From contig NZ_JASTWJ010000001.1 in the NCBI RefSeq assembly GCF_030499515.1, forward strand, positions 4,506,001 through 4,570,000: DNA of 64,000 nucleotides, read 5' to 3'. A program made the translations under genes and the position numbers. Shown piece after piece: positions 25,976 to 35,071 of the stretch; the first letter of the stretch is position 1, and every line of letters begins with the position of its first letter. The notes below the pieces were generated by a model. That model saw nothing but the letters and a program-made list of their open reading frames with translations. It had not been told where the DNA came from and searched no databases. The DNA comes from Streptomyces sp. DT2A-34. Lineage in GTDB: Bacteria > Actinomycetota > Actinomycetes > Streptomycetales > Streptomycetaceae.

Positions 25976-26983
25976 TCAGATGCCCAGCTCTTCCTCGATC
26001 GCCATGGTCACGGCTGGCCATGGGACCTTCGGTTCACCGAACAGTCGCCAATAGCGGTACGACGCGCGAACCAGGGAGCTGACGCCCAGCCTCGCCGCAC
26101 CCGGGTCGATCGTTCCGATCACCCGGCGGGTGATCCCGCCGGCTCCGCGCGCTGCGGGACGGACACCGTGTGCAAGGAGGAGAGTGGCCGTGCGGACGGC
26201 GTCCAGGGTCGGCGGGGGCGCCAGGGACGCGAACTGGCCGAAGACGAGCTCCCTCCACCTCAGCCTCGTCCTCGCCCAGGCCAGCCGTTCCAGCCCGGTG
26301 CCGAGGTCTACGGCCATGCGTGCGGGGTTGTCGGCATTCCAAAGAAGGACGATGTCGCCGAGAGGCAGATCGAGGTGGTTGAAGCGAAGAGTGATGCCTT
26401 CGACTTGGCGGCGCCGCCATGCTGCCAGCTTGCCGTTGATGCTGATGTGGCGCGCGTGGAAACCCAGTCGCGACAGCACGCTGAGCCAGCCGTCCAGGAT
26501 CCTCCCGTACTCGTCGATGCACTGAATCGGCTGGACGCGGGAGACGTTGACGAACGAGGTCAGAAACCCTTCCCGGAGATCGCCCGTTGCGTCACGTTGC
26601 CCGGTGAAACGGACAACAGGCTGGGGCAGGAAGCCACTGCGGTAGGTCACCGGACGCCCGTCCTTGAGGAAGGGGTCAAGGGCTTGGACGGCCGAGATCG
26701 TCAGCTCGGTCTCGCGGCCCCACCGAATTGGCAGGCAGGCGTCCTGCGAGACGCCCTCGGCCGCGAAGCCCGCCTTGAGCCCTGCCAGTAGCTCTTCCCA
26801 CGACGGGGCCTGACGAGGGGGACAGTACGACGATCCTCTGTGCGCATGCTCAATCGCGATCCGTCCGTCGGAGACGGTGAACTCCCATTGCGCTCCGAGG
26901 ACTTGACGGAGGACCGCAGGCAAGCGGACCTCCGAACGGGCCGACGGCCCGAGTACGAGCTCTCTGGTACCGCTCGTCAGCAT
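25976..26983 (-). CDS. Class II aaRS-core-like protein (AlaRS type)
   Basis: 335 aa. The start ATG at 26983 overlaps the glycosyltransferase stop (ATGCTGA). The pattern QPVVRFTGQRDATGDLREGF followed by LTSFVNVS resembles motif 2 of the alanyl-tRNA synthetase core, and LPLGDIVLLWN then VDLGTGLERLA resembles its DTGMGLERL motif 3 region. The tRNA-recognition, editing and oligomerization domains of a true AlaRS are absent. It could be a stand-alone adenylating or tRNA-using enzyme. It is the last gene of the six-gene operon that includes a seryl-tRNA synthetase. Assignment is by motif resemblance only. Confidence 0.5.
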   Translation of the reverse strand: MLTSGTRELVLGPSARSEVRLPAVLRQVLGAQWEFTVSDGRIAIEHAHRGSSYCPPRQAPSWEELLAGLKAGFAAEGVSQDACLPIRWGRETELTISAVQALDPFLKDGRPVTYRSGFLPQPVVRFTGQRDATGDLREGFLTSFVNVSRVQPIQCIDEYGRILDGWLSVLSRLGFHARHISINGKLAAWRRRQVEGITLRFNHLDLPLGDIVLLWNADNPARMAVDLGTGLERLAWARTRLRWRELVFGQFASLAPPPTLDAVRTATLLLAHGVRPAARGAGGITRRVIGTIDPGAARLGVSSLVRASYRYWRLFGEPKVPWPAVTMAIEEELGI

Positions 26984-27999
26984 GACCGAGTCGACATCGC
27001 GGTGAAGTGGCGGGCCGGATCGAAGCGATGCATCCCGACCTCTTGGACCTCCGTGTGCTTGAGGCCCTCGGCCTGCTCGATCGCAAGGGCGAGAAGCTCC
27101 GCTGCTGTCTCGTCGTCCTCGTCGGGGTCGGCCACCGTGATCACGCCCGTCTGATCGCACAGGGCCGCCTCGGCGCAGGTTCCCCCACGCCAGGTGAGCG
27201 CGGCCAAGGGGGTGCCGGCGCGGAGGGACTCACCGAAGACGGCGGCGCCGGCCTCCACGTACGTACGGGCGTAGGTGTAGACGAAGACGGAGGCGTCGCG
27301 GATAGCGGCGGTCTTGGCGGGGCCGCCGAGTTCACCGACCCACTTCACGTGACCTGCGCTGAAGAGGCGTTCTTGGCTTCGCACGTATGCCTCGTCGAAG
27401 ACGGGGCCGACGATCTGTATCCGGCGGCCGAGGATCTGGGCGGCTCGGACGGCGATGTGGGGCGCCTTTTCCTCGTCTATGCGGCCGAGCCACACGAGGT
27501 CGTGCCCCGCGGCGGCAGGCGGCTCCTCCTCGTCCAGGCCAAGGTGTACAGCGAGTTCAGGAATCGGCTGATGGTCTGCGTACCGCTCGATCATCTCGGG
27601 CGAATAGCAGTAGAGCCGTGACTGTTTGCCGTCGAAGGCTGTGTCGGCGTGCTGGAAGACGGGCGAGTGCTGGAACGTGGCGACGTCGCAGTCCAGCTCG
27701 TTCCAGGTACGCGTCCAGGCTGGCAACGACGGGTACTCGTGCCCGACGACCAGGAGGTCGTATCCGGTGCTGCGGAGATCGCGCTCGGCGAGGGATCCCG
27801 TGGTGAGGTCCTCCAGGCGGACCGGCCGACGAACCCAGTCGTTCTCCAGGTCCGTGAGCCAGCCCGGCCCAAGAAGGTGTACGTCGGCGCCTGCGGCTCG
27901 GGCGCCTACGGCGACCGCCCACAGCCATCGTTCGATCCCGCCGTAGCCGGCGGGTGGGAAGGCGTAGCTACCAGGGAAGTCGCAGACGCCGACGAGCAC
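26977..27999 (-). CDS. GT-B glycosyltransferase (GT4-like)
   Basis: Start GTG at 27999, one base after the serS stop; 340 aa, MLVGVCDFPGSYAFPPAGYG. The glycine-rich N-terminal loop GYGGIERWLWA and the C-terminal donor-binding pattern LVWLGRIDEEKAPHIAVRAA and AAVFGESLRAGTP fit family 4 retaining glycosyltransferases. It shares seven bases with the next gene. It would transfer a nucleotide-activated sugar to an unknown acceptor made by this cluster. Confidence 0.85.
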   Translation of the reverse strand: MLVGVCDFPGSYAFPPAGYGGIERWLWAVAVGARAAGADVHLLGPGWLTDLENDWVRRPVRLEDLTTGSLAERDLRSTGYDLLVVGHEYPSLPAWTRTWNELDCDVATFQHSPVFQHADTAFDGKQSRLYCYSPEMIERYADHQPIPELAVHLGLDEEEPPAAAGHDLVWLGRIDEEKAPHIAVRAAQILGRRIQIVGPVFDEAYVRSQERLFSAGHVKWVGELGGPAKTAAIRDASVFVYTYARTYVEAGAAVFGESLRAGTPLAALTWRGGTCAEAALCDQTGVITVADPDEDDETAAELLALAIEQAEGLKHTEVQEVGMHRFDPARHFTAMSTRSC

Positions 28000-28000
28000 G

Positions 28001-29293
28001 TTATGCCTCCGGTGTTCCGTCCGCCGAGATCCGGCGGAAGCCAAGGTACGGGACGAGCGATTCGGGCAGGAGGATGGAACCGTCCTGCTGCTGGCACTGC
28101 TCAAGAAGAGCGGCCAGGGTGCGGCCGACGGGAAGGCCGGAGCCGTTGAGCGTGGCGACGAGCTTGGGCTTGCCGCCCTCGCCGCGGGTCCGGATGTTGG
28201 CCCGGCGGGCCTGGAAGGTGCCGAAGTTGGAGACCGAGGAGATCTCGCGGTACGTGTTCTGGCTCGGGATCCAGACCTCGATGTCGTAGGTGAGCTGGGC
28301 GGAGAAGCCCGTGTCACCGGCGGCCAGCTTGACGACGCGGTAGGCGAGGCCGAGTTCCTTCAGGCATGCCTCGGCGTGGCCGACCATCGTCTCCAGCGTT
28401 GCGTCCGCGTCCGCCGGGTCAACCATCTGGACGATCTCGACCTTGGCGAACTGATGCTGACGGATCAGCCCCCTGGTGTCGCGACCGTACGAGCCCGCTT
28501 CGGACCGGAAGCACGGCGTGTGCGCGGTGAGCGCCAGCGGCAGCTCGGCCGGAGGGATGATCTCGTCCGCGTAGAGGTTGGTCAGCGGCACCTCGGCCGT
28601 CGGGATCAGGAACAGCTCGCGGTCGGCGACGCCGGTCTTGAACAGGTCCTCCTCGAACTTCGGCAGCTGCCCCGTGCCGGTCATCGTCTTGCGGGTGACC
28701 AGGTACGGGACCGCGTGCTCGACGTATCCGTGCCGACGGGTGTGCAGGTCGAGGAAGAGCGTGGCCAGGGCACGCTCCAGCGCCGCTCCGGCGCCGCGCG
28801 AGACCGCAAAGCGCGGTCCGGACAGCTTCGTCGCCCGAGCGAAGTCGAGGATGCCGATGGCCTCACCGAGATCGACGTGGTCCTTCGGCTCGAACGGGAA
28901 GGCCGGCGGAGTGCCGACCCGCCGGATCTCGACCGCGAAGTCTTCGGAGTCGCCGTCCGGGGCCGCGTCGTCCGGCAGGTTCGGGATGCTCAGGAGGAGG
29001 TCGCGGAGCTGTTCCTCGACCTGCACCTGCCCGGCCTCGATGTCCCGGATCTGGTCCTTGAGCTCGCGGGCGCGCTCCTTCAGCTTGGAGATGTCGCCGC
29101 CCTGCTTGGCCGTCTGCTGGACCTCACTCGCCACCCGCTTGGACTCAGCCCGCAGCTCGTCGGCCGAGCGGATGTTCTGGTTACGCCGAGACTGGAGGGA
29201 CTCCAGCTCGGACAGGTCCAGAGAGTAACCGCGACGAGCGAGCCGACGAACTGCTTCGGCACCCATTTCGATTAGGGCGCGGGCATCATGCAT
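28001..29293 (-). CDS. serS: Seryl-tRNA synthetase, cluster-associated
   Basis: 430 aa, starting MHDARALIEMGAEAVRRLAR. The N-terminal coiled-coil tRNA arm covers about 30-105. Class II motifs: motif 2 FRSEAGSYGRDTRGLIRQHQF (near 260) and motif 3 LNGSGLPVGRTLAALLEQ (near 385); TAEVPLTN and EISSVSNFGTFQARR complete the serine site. The domains look complete and active. Its first 8 bases overlap the phosphatase gene upstream. As the gene lies in an accessory cluster, it is probably a second copy beside the housekeeping serS, for self-resistance or to supply Ser-tRNA to a biosynthetic enzyme (as in valanimycin biosynthesis). Confidence 0.93.
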   Translation of the reverse strand: MHDARALIEMGAEAVRRLARRGYSLDLSELESLQSRRNQNIRSADELRAESKRVASEVQQTAKQGGDISKLKERARELKDQIRDIEAGQVQVEEQLRDLLLSIPNLPDDAAPDGDSEDFAVEIRRVGTPPAFPFEPKDHVDLGEAIGILDFARATKLSGPRFAVSRGAGAALERALATLFLDLHTRRHGYVEHAVPYLVTRKTMTGTGQLPKFEEDLFKTGVADRELFLIPTAEVPLTNLYADEIIPPAELPLALTAHTPCFRSEAGSYGRDTRGLIRQHQFAKVEIVQMVDPADADATLETMVGHAEACLKELGLAYRVVKLAAGDTGFSAQLTYDIEVWIPSQNTYREISSVSNFGTFQARRANIRTRGEGGKPKLVATLNGSGLPVGRTLAALLEQCQQQDGSILLPESLVPYLGFRRISADGTPEA

Positions 29294-29996
29294 GAGGAAG
29301 ATCCTTTTGATCCGGCTGGTGGGATACGGAATCGACGGTAGCAACCGCCGAGCCCTCACCGACCCGGAATATGTCCGCGCCACCGCGGTCGGCGCGACCT
29401 CCGGGAACGTCCCTGTCGAGATCACTCATCAGCGCCGTGATCCAGTCCGGCAGCTCGTCGTCGGGTATGGCGATCGGCTCGACGTACGGCGCCTCGGGGA
29501 AGAAGAGCGGCATGGCCTCCTTCGGAGATCGGTTCTGATGCCAGAGGAGCACGGAGGCCAAAAGGCCGTGGCCTACGAGAACGCGGGGTCCGGGTCGCTC
29601 CAGGGTGGCGAGCAATCCGGTGAGCATCCTCCGGATGCCGGCGCGCTGGGACTCGGTGCCACCCGCAGGCCGCTCGTTCGGACCCTGGCCGTCAAGCCAG
29701 ACCGCGTACTCCAGGAACGGGCGGCCCTCGAACTCTCCGTAGTCGAGTTCATTCAGGCGAGGATCGATGACCAGCTTCGCCGCCGGCACTCCCATCAGCA
29801 GAGAAGCCGTCTGCTGGGCACGCGGGAACTCGCTGGTCAGCCACGTCCTCACGGTGTGGAGGGGGAGGGTGGACCAGCCCAGGCTCAGCGATTGCCGACC
29901 CTCCTCGGTCAGGTGGATGGGTTGGGACGGGTCGCCGTTGACGAGGTACCGCTTGCTGTAGTTCGTCTGGCCGTGGCGGAGGACGTAGGTGGTCAC
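29286..29996 (-). CDS. Histidine phosphatase family protein
   Basis: GTG at 29996 gives MTTYVLRHGQTNYS, 236 aa. The phosphatase motif RHGQT is at residues 7-11, with the second conserved elements in SEFPRAQQTA and the catalytic His in VLVGHGLLAS. Phosphoglycerate-mutase-like enzymes of this type usually act as small-molecule phosphatases. It overlaps the APH gene by four bases and serS by eight, so it is clearly co-translated. Its substrate may be a phosphorylated intermediate of the same pathway. Confidence 0.88.
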   Translation of the reverse strand: MTTYVLRHGQTNYSKRYLVNGDPSQPIHLTEEGRQSLSLGWSTLPLHTVRTWLTSEFPRAQQTASLLMGVPAAKLVIDPRLNELDYGEFEGRPFLEYAVWLDGQGPNERPAGGTESQRAGIRRMLTGLLATLERPGPRVLVGHGLLASVLLWHQNRSPKEAMPLFFPEAPYVEPIAIPDDELPDWITALMSDLDRDVPGGRADRGGADIFRVGEGSAVATVDSVSHQPDQKDLPHA

Positions 29997-30919
29997 GAGC
30001 CCCTCCTCGGGGTCGACGCGGAAAGGCCGACGAGCACTTCCGCCATCTGCGGTGCTCTCGGGTCCCCGGCCTCCAGGTAGTAGAGGAGTCCGTCGAGGGC
30101 CAGCGCTCTGCACCACAGCGCGAGTACGGGAACGGGGATCCGCGAGATCCGGGCGGCAGCAGCCAGCCGCCCGTCGGTCCCGTGCCCAAGGTCGTAGTAG
30201 ACGGACCAGAAGGCCCAGTCGAATGCCGCGTCGCCCAGCATGGGCAGCGGATCGAGCAGGCGAGGGTGCCCCAGCCAGTCGAACGGCACGTTCTCCCGAT
30301 ACAAGTCCGCGTGCAGGACAGTCGTCCTGCCTGCGTCTTCCCTCAGTCCGGCGAGCGCAGGGAGCGCGGTGTCGACGAGCAGACGCCATGCGTCGAGCTC
30401 GAGCGTCTCCATCCGTCGCCGGATCCGCGGCAGCATCTCCGTGCCGAGGTAGTCGGTGAGCAGCGGGAAGCTGTTCGGTCGCCTTCGGCGCTGGCCGAGT
30501 ATGTGCAGCCCCTGAAGGGCAGCCGCCACCATCTGAACCTCGCGCTCTGGCCGCTGGGCGCCACCAGGGCGCCCTCCCACCAGCTCCAGGGCGGCCACCG
30601 TCAGGTCGTCAGCGAACTCGATGACGTCCGCCGTCGGTCCGCCGGCCCACAGCCGCAGTGCACTCACTTCGTGGCGATACCGGGTGGGGTCGGTCCATGC
30701 TTTGAGGAGTAGCGGACGCCCGTCGAGGGCGGTCGCTGTCGCGATCACCGAGGCGTGTCCGGCGTCGTGGTAGTCGCCGAGGGACAACTGCCAGCGTTCG
30801 GCGGCCTGTTCCAGCAGGGTCGGTGCTGCGTCCAGCCACGCCTGGGCTTCCGGCCCGTAGTGCGCGAGTAGCCGCTGTCGGCACCCTGCGGGAACCTCTC
30901 CGAGCATCCGCGTCACCAT
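29993..30919 (-). CDS. APH-fold kinase, aminoglycoside/hydroxyurea (APH6-hur) type
   Basis: 308 aa. The N-terminal lobe GHASVIATATALDGRPLLLK shows the family's ATP-binding Lys. The catalytic loop VLHADLYRENV and the metal site LLDPLPMLGDAAFDWAFW match the streptomycin 6-kinase/hydroxyurea kinase family. In the reading direction it directly follows the SAM synthetase with a TGATG overlap. Proteins of this family phosphorylate small molecules, either for self-resistance or as a biosynthetic step; the pairing with a phosphatase suggests a protect-and-release or activation step. Confidence 0.85.
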   Translation of the reverse strand: MVTRMLGEVPAGCRQRLLAHYGPEAQAWLDAAPTLLEQAAERWQLSLGDYHDAGHASVIATATALDGRPLLLKAWTDPTRYRHEVSALRLWAGGPTADVIEFADDLTVAALELVGGRPGGAQRPEREVQMVAAALQGLHILGQRRRRPNSFPLLTDYLGTEMLPRIRRRMETLELDAWRLLVDTALPALAGLREDAGRTTVLHADLYRENVPFDWLGHPRLLDPLPMLGDAAFDWAFWSVYYDLGHGTDGRLAAAARISRIPVPVLALWCRALALDGLLYYLEAGDPRAPQMAEVLVGLSASTPRRGS

Positions 30920-32169
30920 CAGCTCAGCACGATCCCGTCGGAAACCAGCTCGTCCGTCAGGGCCGGGAACTCGCCGAGCGCCTCGGCGACCAGGGCCTGC
31001 ACCTTGTCCACCTCCGCGTCGGGAGAGGACAGGCGGACGAGGATGCGCCAGGGCTGATCGAGCCGCTGCCCGGTCGTGCTCACCAGGTGAACCTCGGCGT
31101 GCCCCTCGGTCGCCTCGTGGAGCCGGTTGGCGAGGCGCTGCGCGGCGACGTTGTACAGCTTGCCGACGTGGTAGACCGGGTTCTTGCCGTTGGCGCCTTC
31201 AAGATTCATCGGCCGCAGCGGTGTGATCAGCCCGTTGACCCTGTTGCCTCGCCCCACGACGCCTTCGTCACCCGACTCGATCGAGCTGCCGGTGTACGTC
31301 AGGTACAGCTCGTCCTTCTCCGGGACGTCGCGGGCGTTCAGTCGGAAGCGGGCCTCCGCTCCGGGCAGCCGGAGGGCGGCGAGGCGGTGGCACTCGGCGA
31401 GGACCATCTCCGCGTTGCGGACGTACTCCGCCCGGCTGGCGACGTGACGCGACTTCTGGGGGACGCACAACACGATGTCGGCCTGGGCTCCGTCCCAGTA
31501 GCCCATGAGTTTGACGTCCGAGCCGCACCAGGCGTGGGCGAGCGTGAACTCGCTCTTCCCGGAGAAGTGGTCCACCAGTTCCCGGACGAACGACTCGAAG
31601 GGGTTCTCCGGCGCCCAGCCGGTGCCGAGAGACGTGTCGTTGGAGAGCCGTACCCGCCGCTCGCGGAGATCCCCGACGGAGCGCGGGTTGAACCAACGGG
31701 TGCGGTCGGGCACCCCGTCGCCGGTGAGGACAGCACCCGGGCTCGAATTGCTGGTGATGTTGAAGACGATGTCGAGGTGGGCCGAGACCTCGGGCAGTCG
31801 CTCGTCGAAGAACGCCCGGACCTCTGCCTCCACTATCTCCTCGACTGGGATCCGCTCGCCGCCGCACAACGGCGCGGCCCTTCCATTGACCAGGACCCGC
31901 ACCGGCGACGTCATCTGACCGGCGCCGTACCGCACCTCGCTGGCTCCACCGAGGAGGGCGAGCTTGTCGAAGTTGTGGTGCAGTACGGCGCCGAAGTGCT
32001 GAACGGTGTACCGGCTGTAGGCGCGGGACAACCGCTCGGCGAGATGGTCGGCCAGGGTGTCCGGATGGCCGAGGCCCTTGCGTTCCACGATGGTTGTCGC
32101 GTCCGGCTGGGCCATGCCGGTGTCTATGACGATGTGGCTGTTGTCGATGGTCGTGCTCGTACGAGGCAT
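30919..32169 (-). CDS. Archaeal-type methionine adenosyltransferase
   Basis: 416 aa, MPRTSTTIDNSHIVIDTGMA, with GGGAG six bases upstream. The family motif KGLGHPDTLADHLAERLSR, the glycine-rich LLGGASEVRYGAGQM and the later RGNRVNGLITPLRP identify the archaeal-type SAM synthetase, unrelated in sequence to bacterial MetK. It makes S-adenosylmethionine from methionine and ATP. It heads the operon, so the pathway probably needs its own SAM pool. Streptomyces normally already have metK, so this is an accessory copy. Confidence 0.9.
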   Translation of the reverse strand: MPRTSTTIDNSHIVIDTGMAQPDATTIVERKGLGHPDTLADHLAERLSRAYSRYTVQHFGAVLHHNFDKLALLGGASEVRYGAGQMTSPVRVLVNGRAAPLCGGERIPVEEIVEAEVRAFFDERLPEVSAHLDIVFNITSNSSPGAVLTGDGVPDRTRWFNPRSVGDLRERRVRLSNDTSLGTGWAPENPFESFVRELVDHFSGKSEFTLAHAWCGSDVKLMGYWDGAQADIVLCVPQKSRHVASRAEYVRNAEMVLAECHRLAALRLPGAEARFRLNARDVPEKDELYLTYTGSSIESGDEGVVGRGNRVNGLITPLRPMNLEGANGKNPVYHVGKLYNVAAQRLANRLHEATEGHAEVHLVSTTGQRLDQPWRILVRLSSPDAEVDKVQALVAEALGEFPALTDELVSDGIVLS

Positions 32170-32249
32170 CACGAACTCCCGTTCAGGGGTGGGTAGAAGG
32201 GGATGAGCGCAGGCGTCAGCACGCCTGGACGAGCGGTGGAGCGGAGGAT

Positions 32250-33143
32250 TCAGCGAGGGACGTCGGCAGCGCGTAGGAGCGCGACCGACTGAGCAAGCGA
32301 CCGGTACGCGGAGGCAGCCTGTTCCTCGGCAGCGAGTCGATAGACGTCGTGGGCGGTGATGAGGTCGATGTCTTGCGTCCGACGGCGATCGAGCCAGAGG
32401 AGCAGGCGCCAGGCCAGGACCGGGCCACTGAACGGCAACCGGGTCAGGAGATCGACCGGGATGCGTCCGGGCGGCACGCCCCCGTACAGCAGGTCGCGTA
32501 CGAGGTGGAAGACCACATCGGTGTAGTCGAGGACGGCCGGTCCGCAGGCGCTCGCCTCCCAGTCGACGACGTGCAGGCACTCGCCGTCGACGAGGAGGTG
32601 CTCGGGCTTGAGATCACCATGCAGGCGAACCACCGGATGGGAATCGATCGGTTGGAGGGCCTCACTCAGCACCGCCCACCAGGGCAGCGACCGGCAGCGA
32701 GGAGAGAACTGATCGAGCAGGAACTGGTGCGCGGAAGCGACACTTGCTTGCCGTGCTTCCCAGCCGGAGCCGGGAGTGGCGCCAGCGATAGGCCGGTGCA
32801 GCCTGCCGCTCACAGCCACGACGTGACCGATGTACTCCTCAATCGCTGAGTGCGTGCTTACCGAGCACGGCGACCCATCCACCGTCCGGAATGCCGTCCA
32901 AGACTCGGTCTCATCGTTTCCCGTGGCTAGGACGGCCGGGACCGAGATACCCCACAGGGCAGCGCGCTCGACCGTCTCGACCTCACGCAGGCGCCGACCC
33001 TCGGGATCGATGCCCACGTAGATCTTCAGCAAGGAACTGCCGTCTGTGGCGAACCGCGTTCTGGAGTACGGCTTGAGGACCGCCGGGCCGAACGGGCCGA
33101 GACCCTGCTCGATCCACGACTCCGCCGTCTTCGTGCTGCGCAC
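32250..33143 (-). CDS. Aminoglycoside phosphotransferase-fold kinase (APH)
   Basis: GTG at 33143 has GGAGG eight bases upstream; a GTG at 33152 would add three residues. About 297 aa. Catalytic loop VRLHGDLKPEHLLVDG and metal motif VVDWEASACGPAVLDYTDV are both intact; the N-lobe Lys is in SSLLKIYVG. Family APH/choline-kinase type; substrate unknown. It is separate from the operon downstream by 80 bp but in the same direction, and is divergent from the XRE regulator. Confidence 0.85.
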   Translation of the reverse strand: MRSTKTAESWIEQGLGPFGPAVLKPYSRTRFATDGSSLLKIYVGIDPEGRRLREVETVERAALWGISVPAVLATGNDETESWTAFRTVDGSPCSVSTHSAIEEYIGHVVAVSGRLHRPIAGATPGSGWEARQASVASAHQFLLDQFSPRCRSLPWWAVLSEALQPIDSHPVVRLHGDLKPEHLLVDGECLHVVDWEASACGPAVLDYTDVVFHLVRDLLYGGVPPGRIPVDLLTRLPFSGPVLAWRLLLWLDRRRTQDIDLITAHDVYRLAAEEQAASAYRSLAQSVALLRAADVPR

Positions 33144-33295
33144 CCTCCACACCTCCGGTCCGTATCAGCGAGCCGTGCCCTGCTCCTATCCGAGAAGCAG
33201 GACCGATCGCCAAAGCCAGTCGAGGCCAAGGGAGTTGACCACTTGCCCCGCGGCTTTTTCGATCTGCTGCGACAGTAGGTACGGCACCCCGCAAC

Positions 33296-33318
33296 ACCCC
33301 GGAAAATCCTTCCGGGGT
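33296..33318. promoter_or_regulatory. Dyad in leader between APH and XRE regulator
   Basis: ACCCCGGAA (33296-33304) and TTCCGGGGT (33310-33318) form a perfect 9-bp dyad 30 bp upstream of the regulator start. With no U tract behind it, an operator for the XRE protein is as likely as a terminator. Confidence 0.4.
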
Positions 33319-33348
33319 CTATTCCGGCCACGAGGTGATGCTCAGGAC

Positions 33349-34578
33349 ATGCGAGGGATGACAGAGAACCTGACCATCGGCGAGCGCGTCGCCTGGTACC
33401 GGCGCCGACGCGGCCTCTCCCAAGAAGTCCTGGCCGGCCTTGTCGGGCGGACCACGGACTGGCTGAGCAAAGCGGAGAACAATCGGATCGAGCTCGACCG
33501 GCTCTCGGTGATCACCTCACTCGCCGAGGCCCTCGATGTCTCCCTCGGAGACCTGCTCGCCGAACCGACCCTCATGGAGTGGTCCAACGACAGCGGCCGC
33601 CGCACGGTCCCCGCCCTGCGCGAAGCCCTCATGGATTACAAGCAGCTCACGCCGCTGCTGGGACCTCCGCCCGATGACGAACCGCCCGCCCCGAAGGACC
33701 TTCGGGCCAACGTTAAGGAGATCCTCGACGCCTATCAGGCGTCCCGCTACGGCTTCGCCACGCGACGCCTTCCTCTCGTACTGGCCGATGCCCTCGCCGC
33801 ATCCCGCGCGTACTCGGGGCGTGAGAGGGAGGATGCTCATGCCCTGCTCGCCCTGACCTACCAAGGCGCGGCCATGGTGCTGGGCAAGGTCGGGGAGCCG
33901 GAGCTGGCATGGATCGCCGCCGACCGCGGCCTGGCGGCCGCGCAGCACAGCGGCCAGAGCGCGGTGACAGGCTCGCTCTTCCGGGCGGTCACACACTGCC
34001 TGCTGGCCACCGGCCGCTTCACTGCGGCGATTCAGCTGGTGAACGATGCGGCGGCCGTCATGGAGCCCGGCCTGGGCACCGCGAACGACGAGTACCTCTC
34101 GGTCTACGGCACGCTCTTCCTCGCTGGCGCCATGGCGTCTGCCAGAGCGGAGGACCGGGCGACGACTCAGACCTTCCTCCGGGAAGCCGACGCAGCCGCG
34201 CAGCGACTGGGCGCCGACGCCAATCACCTGTGGACGGCCTTCGGCCCGACCAACGTGGCCATCCACTGCGTAGCCACCGCCGGAGAGCTCGGAGACATCC
34301 AGATAGCCGCGGACCTCGGGCAACGCATCGACACCAGCGACCTGCCTGTGGAACGACGTGTGAGGCACAGCCTGGAAGTCGCCCGAGCACTCAGCGCCTG
34401 GAACCGGACCGACGAAGCCCTGGCCACCCTGCTGGACGCCGAGCAGGCTGCCCCCGAGCAGGTGCGCCACCACTACCTGAGCCGGGAACTGGTCATCGGC
34501 TGGATCCGCGGTACTCGCGGCCGGCCGTCCCAGCCAGTGGCAGACCTGGCACGCAGGCTCGGCGTCGTCGGCGGTTAG
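33349..34578 (+). CDS. XRE regulator with TPR-like domain
   Basis: ATG 33349 (ATG 33358 is the alternative); about 409 aa. Residues 10-70 form an XRE HTH: RVAWYRRRRGLSQEVLAGLV, then WLSKAENNRIELDRLSV. The remainder is all-helical with repeated alanine-rich pairs and matches the ligand-sensing TPR-like domain common in Streptomyces XRE proteins. The gene is divergent from the operon and followed 10 bp later by a Nudix gene. Probable pathway regulator of the cluster. Confidence 0.85.
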   Translation: MRGMTENLTIGERVAWYRRRRGLSQEVLAGLVGRTTDWLSKAENNRIELDRLSVITSLAEALDVSLGDLLAEPTLMEWSNDSGRRTVPALREALMDYKQLTPLLGPPPDDEPPAPKDLRANVKEILDAYQASRYGFATRRLPLVLADALAASRAYSGREREDAHALLALTYQGAAMVLGKVGEPELAWIAADRGLAAAQHSGQSAVTGSLFRAVTHCLLATGRFTAAIQLVNDAAAVMEPGLGTANDEYLSVYGTLFLAGAMASARAEDRATTQTFLREADAAAQRLGADANHLWTAFGPTNVAIHCVATAGELGDIQIAADLGQRIDTSDLPVERRVRHSLEVARALSAWNRTDEALATLLDAEQAAPEQVRHHYLSRELVIGWIRGTRGRPSQPVADLARRLGVVGG

Positions 34579-34588
34579 AGTCCGTCCC

Positions 34589-35071
34589 GTGAGCGAGAAC
34601 GAGCACGAAGCGAAGATGGCCCACCCGCGCATGGCAGCCGGCGCGCTCTTCTTCGACGACGCCGACCGGGTCCTGCTCGTCGAACCCTCGTACAAGGACT
34701 ACCGCGACATCCCTGGCGGATACGTCGAGCACGGGGAGTCTCCCCGACAAGCGTGTGTGCGCGAAGTCCAGGAGGAACTGGGCATCAAGCCGGACATCGG
34801 CCGCCTGCTCGTCGTGGACTGGGCACCGAATCCGGGAGAGGGAGACAAGGTCCTCTACCTTTTCGATGGCGGCCGTCTCAGCGCGGACCAGCGCCAGCAG
34901 ATCGCGCTGCAAGCCGACGAGCTCCGCACCTACGACTTCCATCACGCCGAGCGACTGCCAGAGCTCACGATCCCCCGCCTCGTACGACGAATCACCGCTG
35001 GCATCCAGGCGCGCGCAGACGGCCTGACCGCCTATCTGGAACATGGGGTGTCACCAGAAACACGGGCTTGA
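34589..35071 (+). CDS. Nudix hydrolase
   Basis: GTG at 34589, 160 aa. The Nudix box GGYVEHGESPRQACVREVQE and ELGI (residues about 47-70) is complete with all metal-binding Glu residues. AAGALFFDDADRVLLV is the typical first strand. The product hydrolyses nucleoside-diphosphate-X compounds; the exact substrate is unknown. Coupled to the XRE regulator. Confidence 0.9.
   Translation: MSENEHEAKMAHPRMAAGALFFDDADRVLLVEPSYKDYRDIPGGYVEHGESPRQACVREVQEELGIKPDIGRLLVVDWAPNPGEGDKVLYLFDGGRLSADQRQQIALQADELRTYDFHHAERLPELTIPRLVRRITAGIQARADGLTAYLEHGVSPETRA

Noticed and set aside
30823..32196. Plus-strand frame over the SAM synthetase gene
   Set aside because: Complementary to a gene with full family motifs and operon overlaps.
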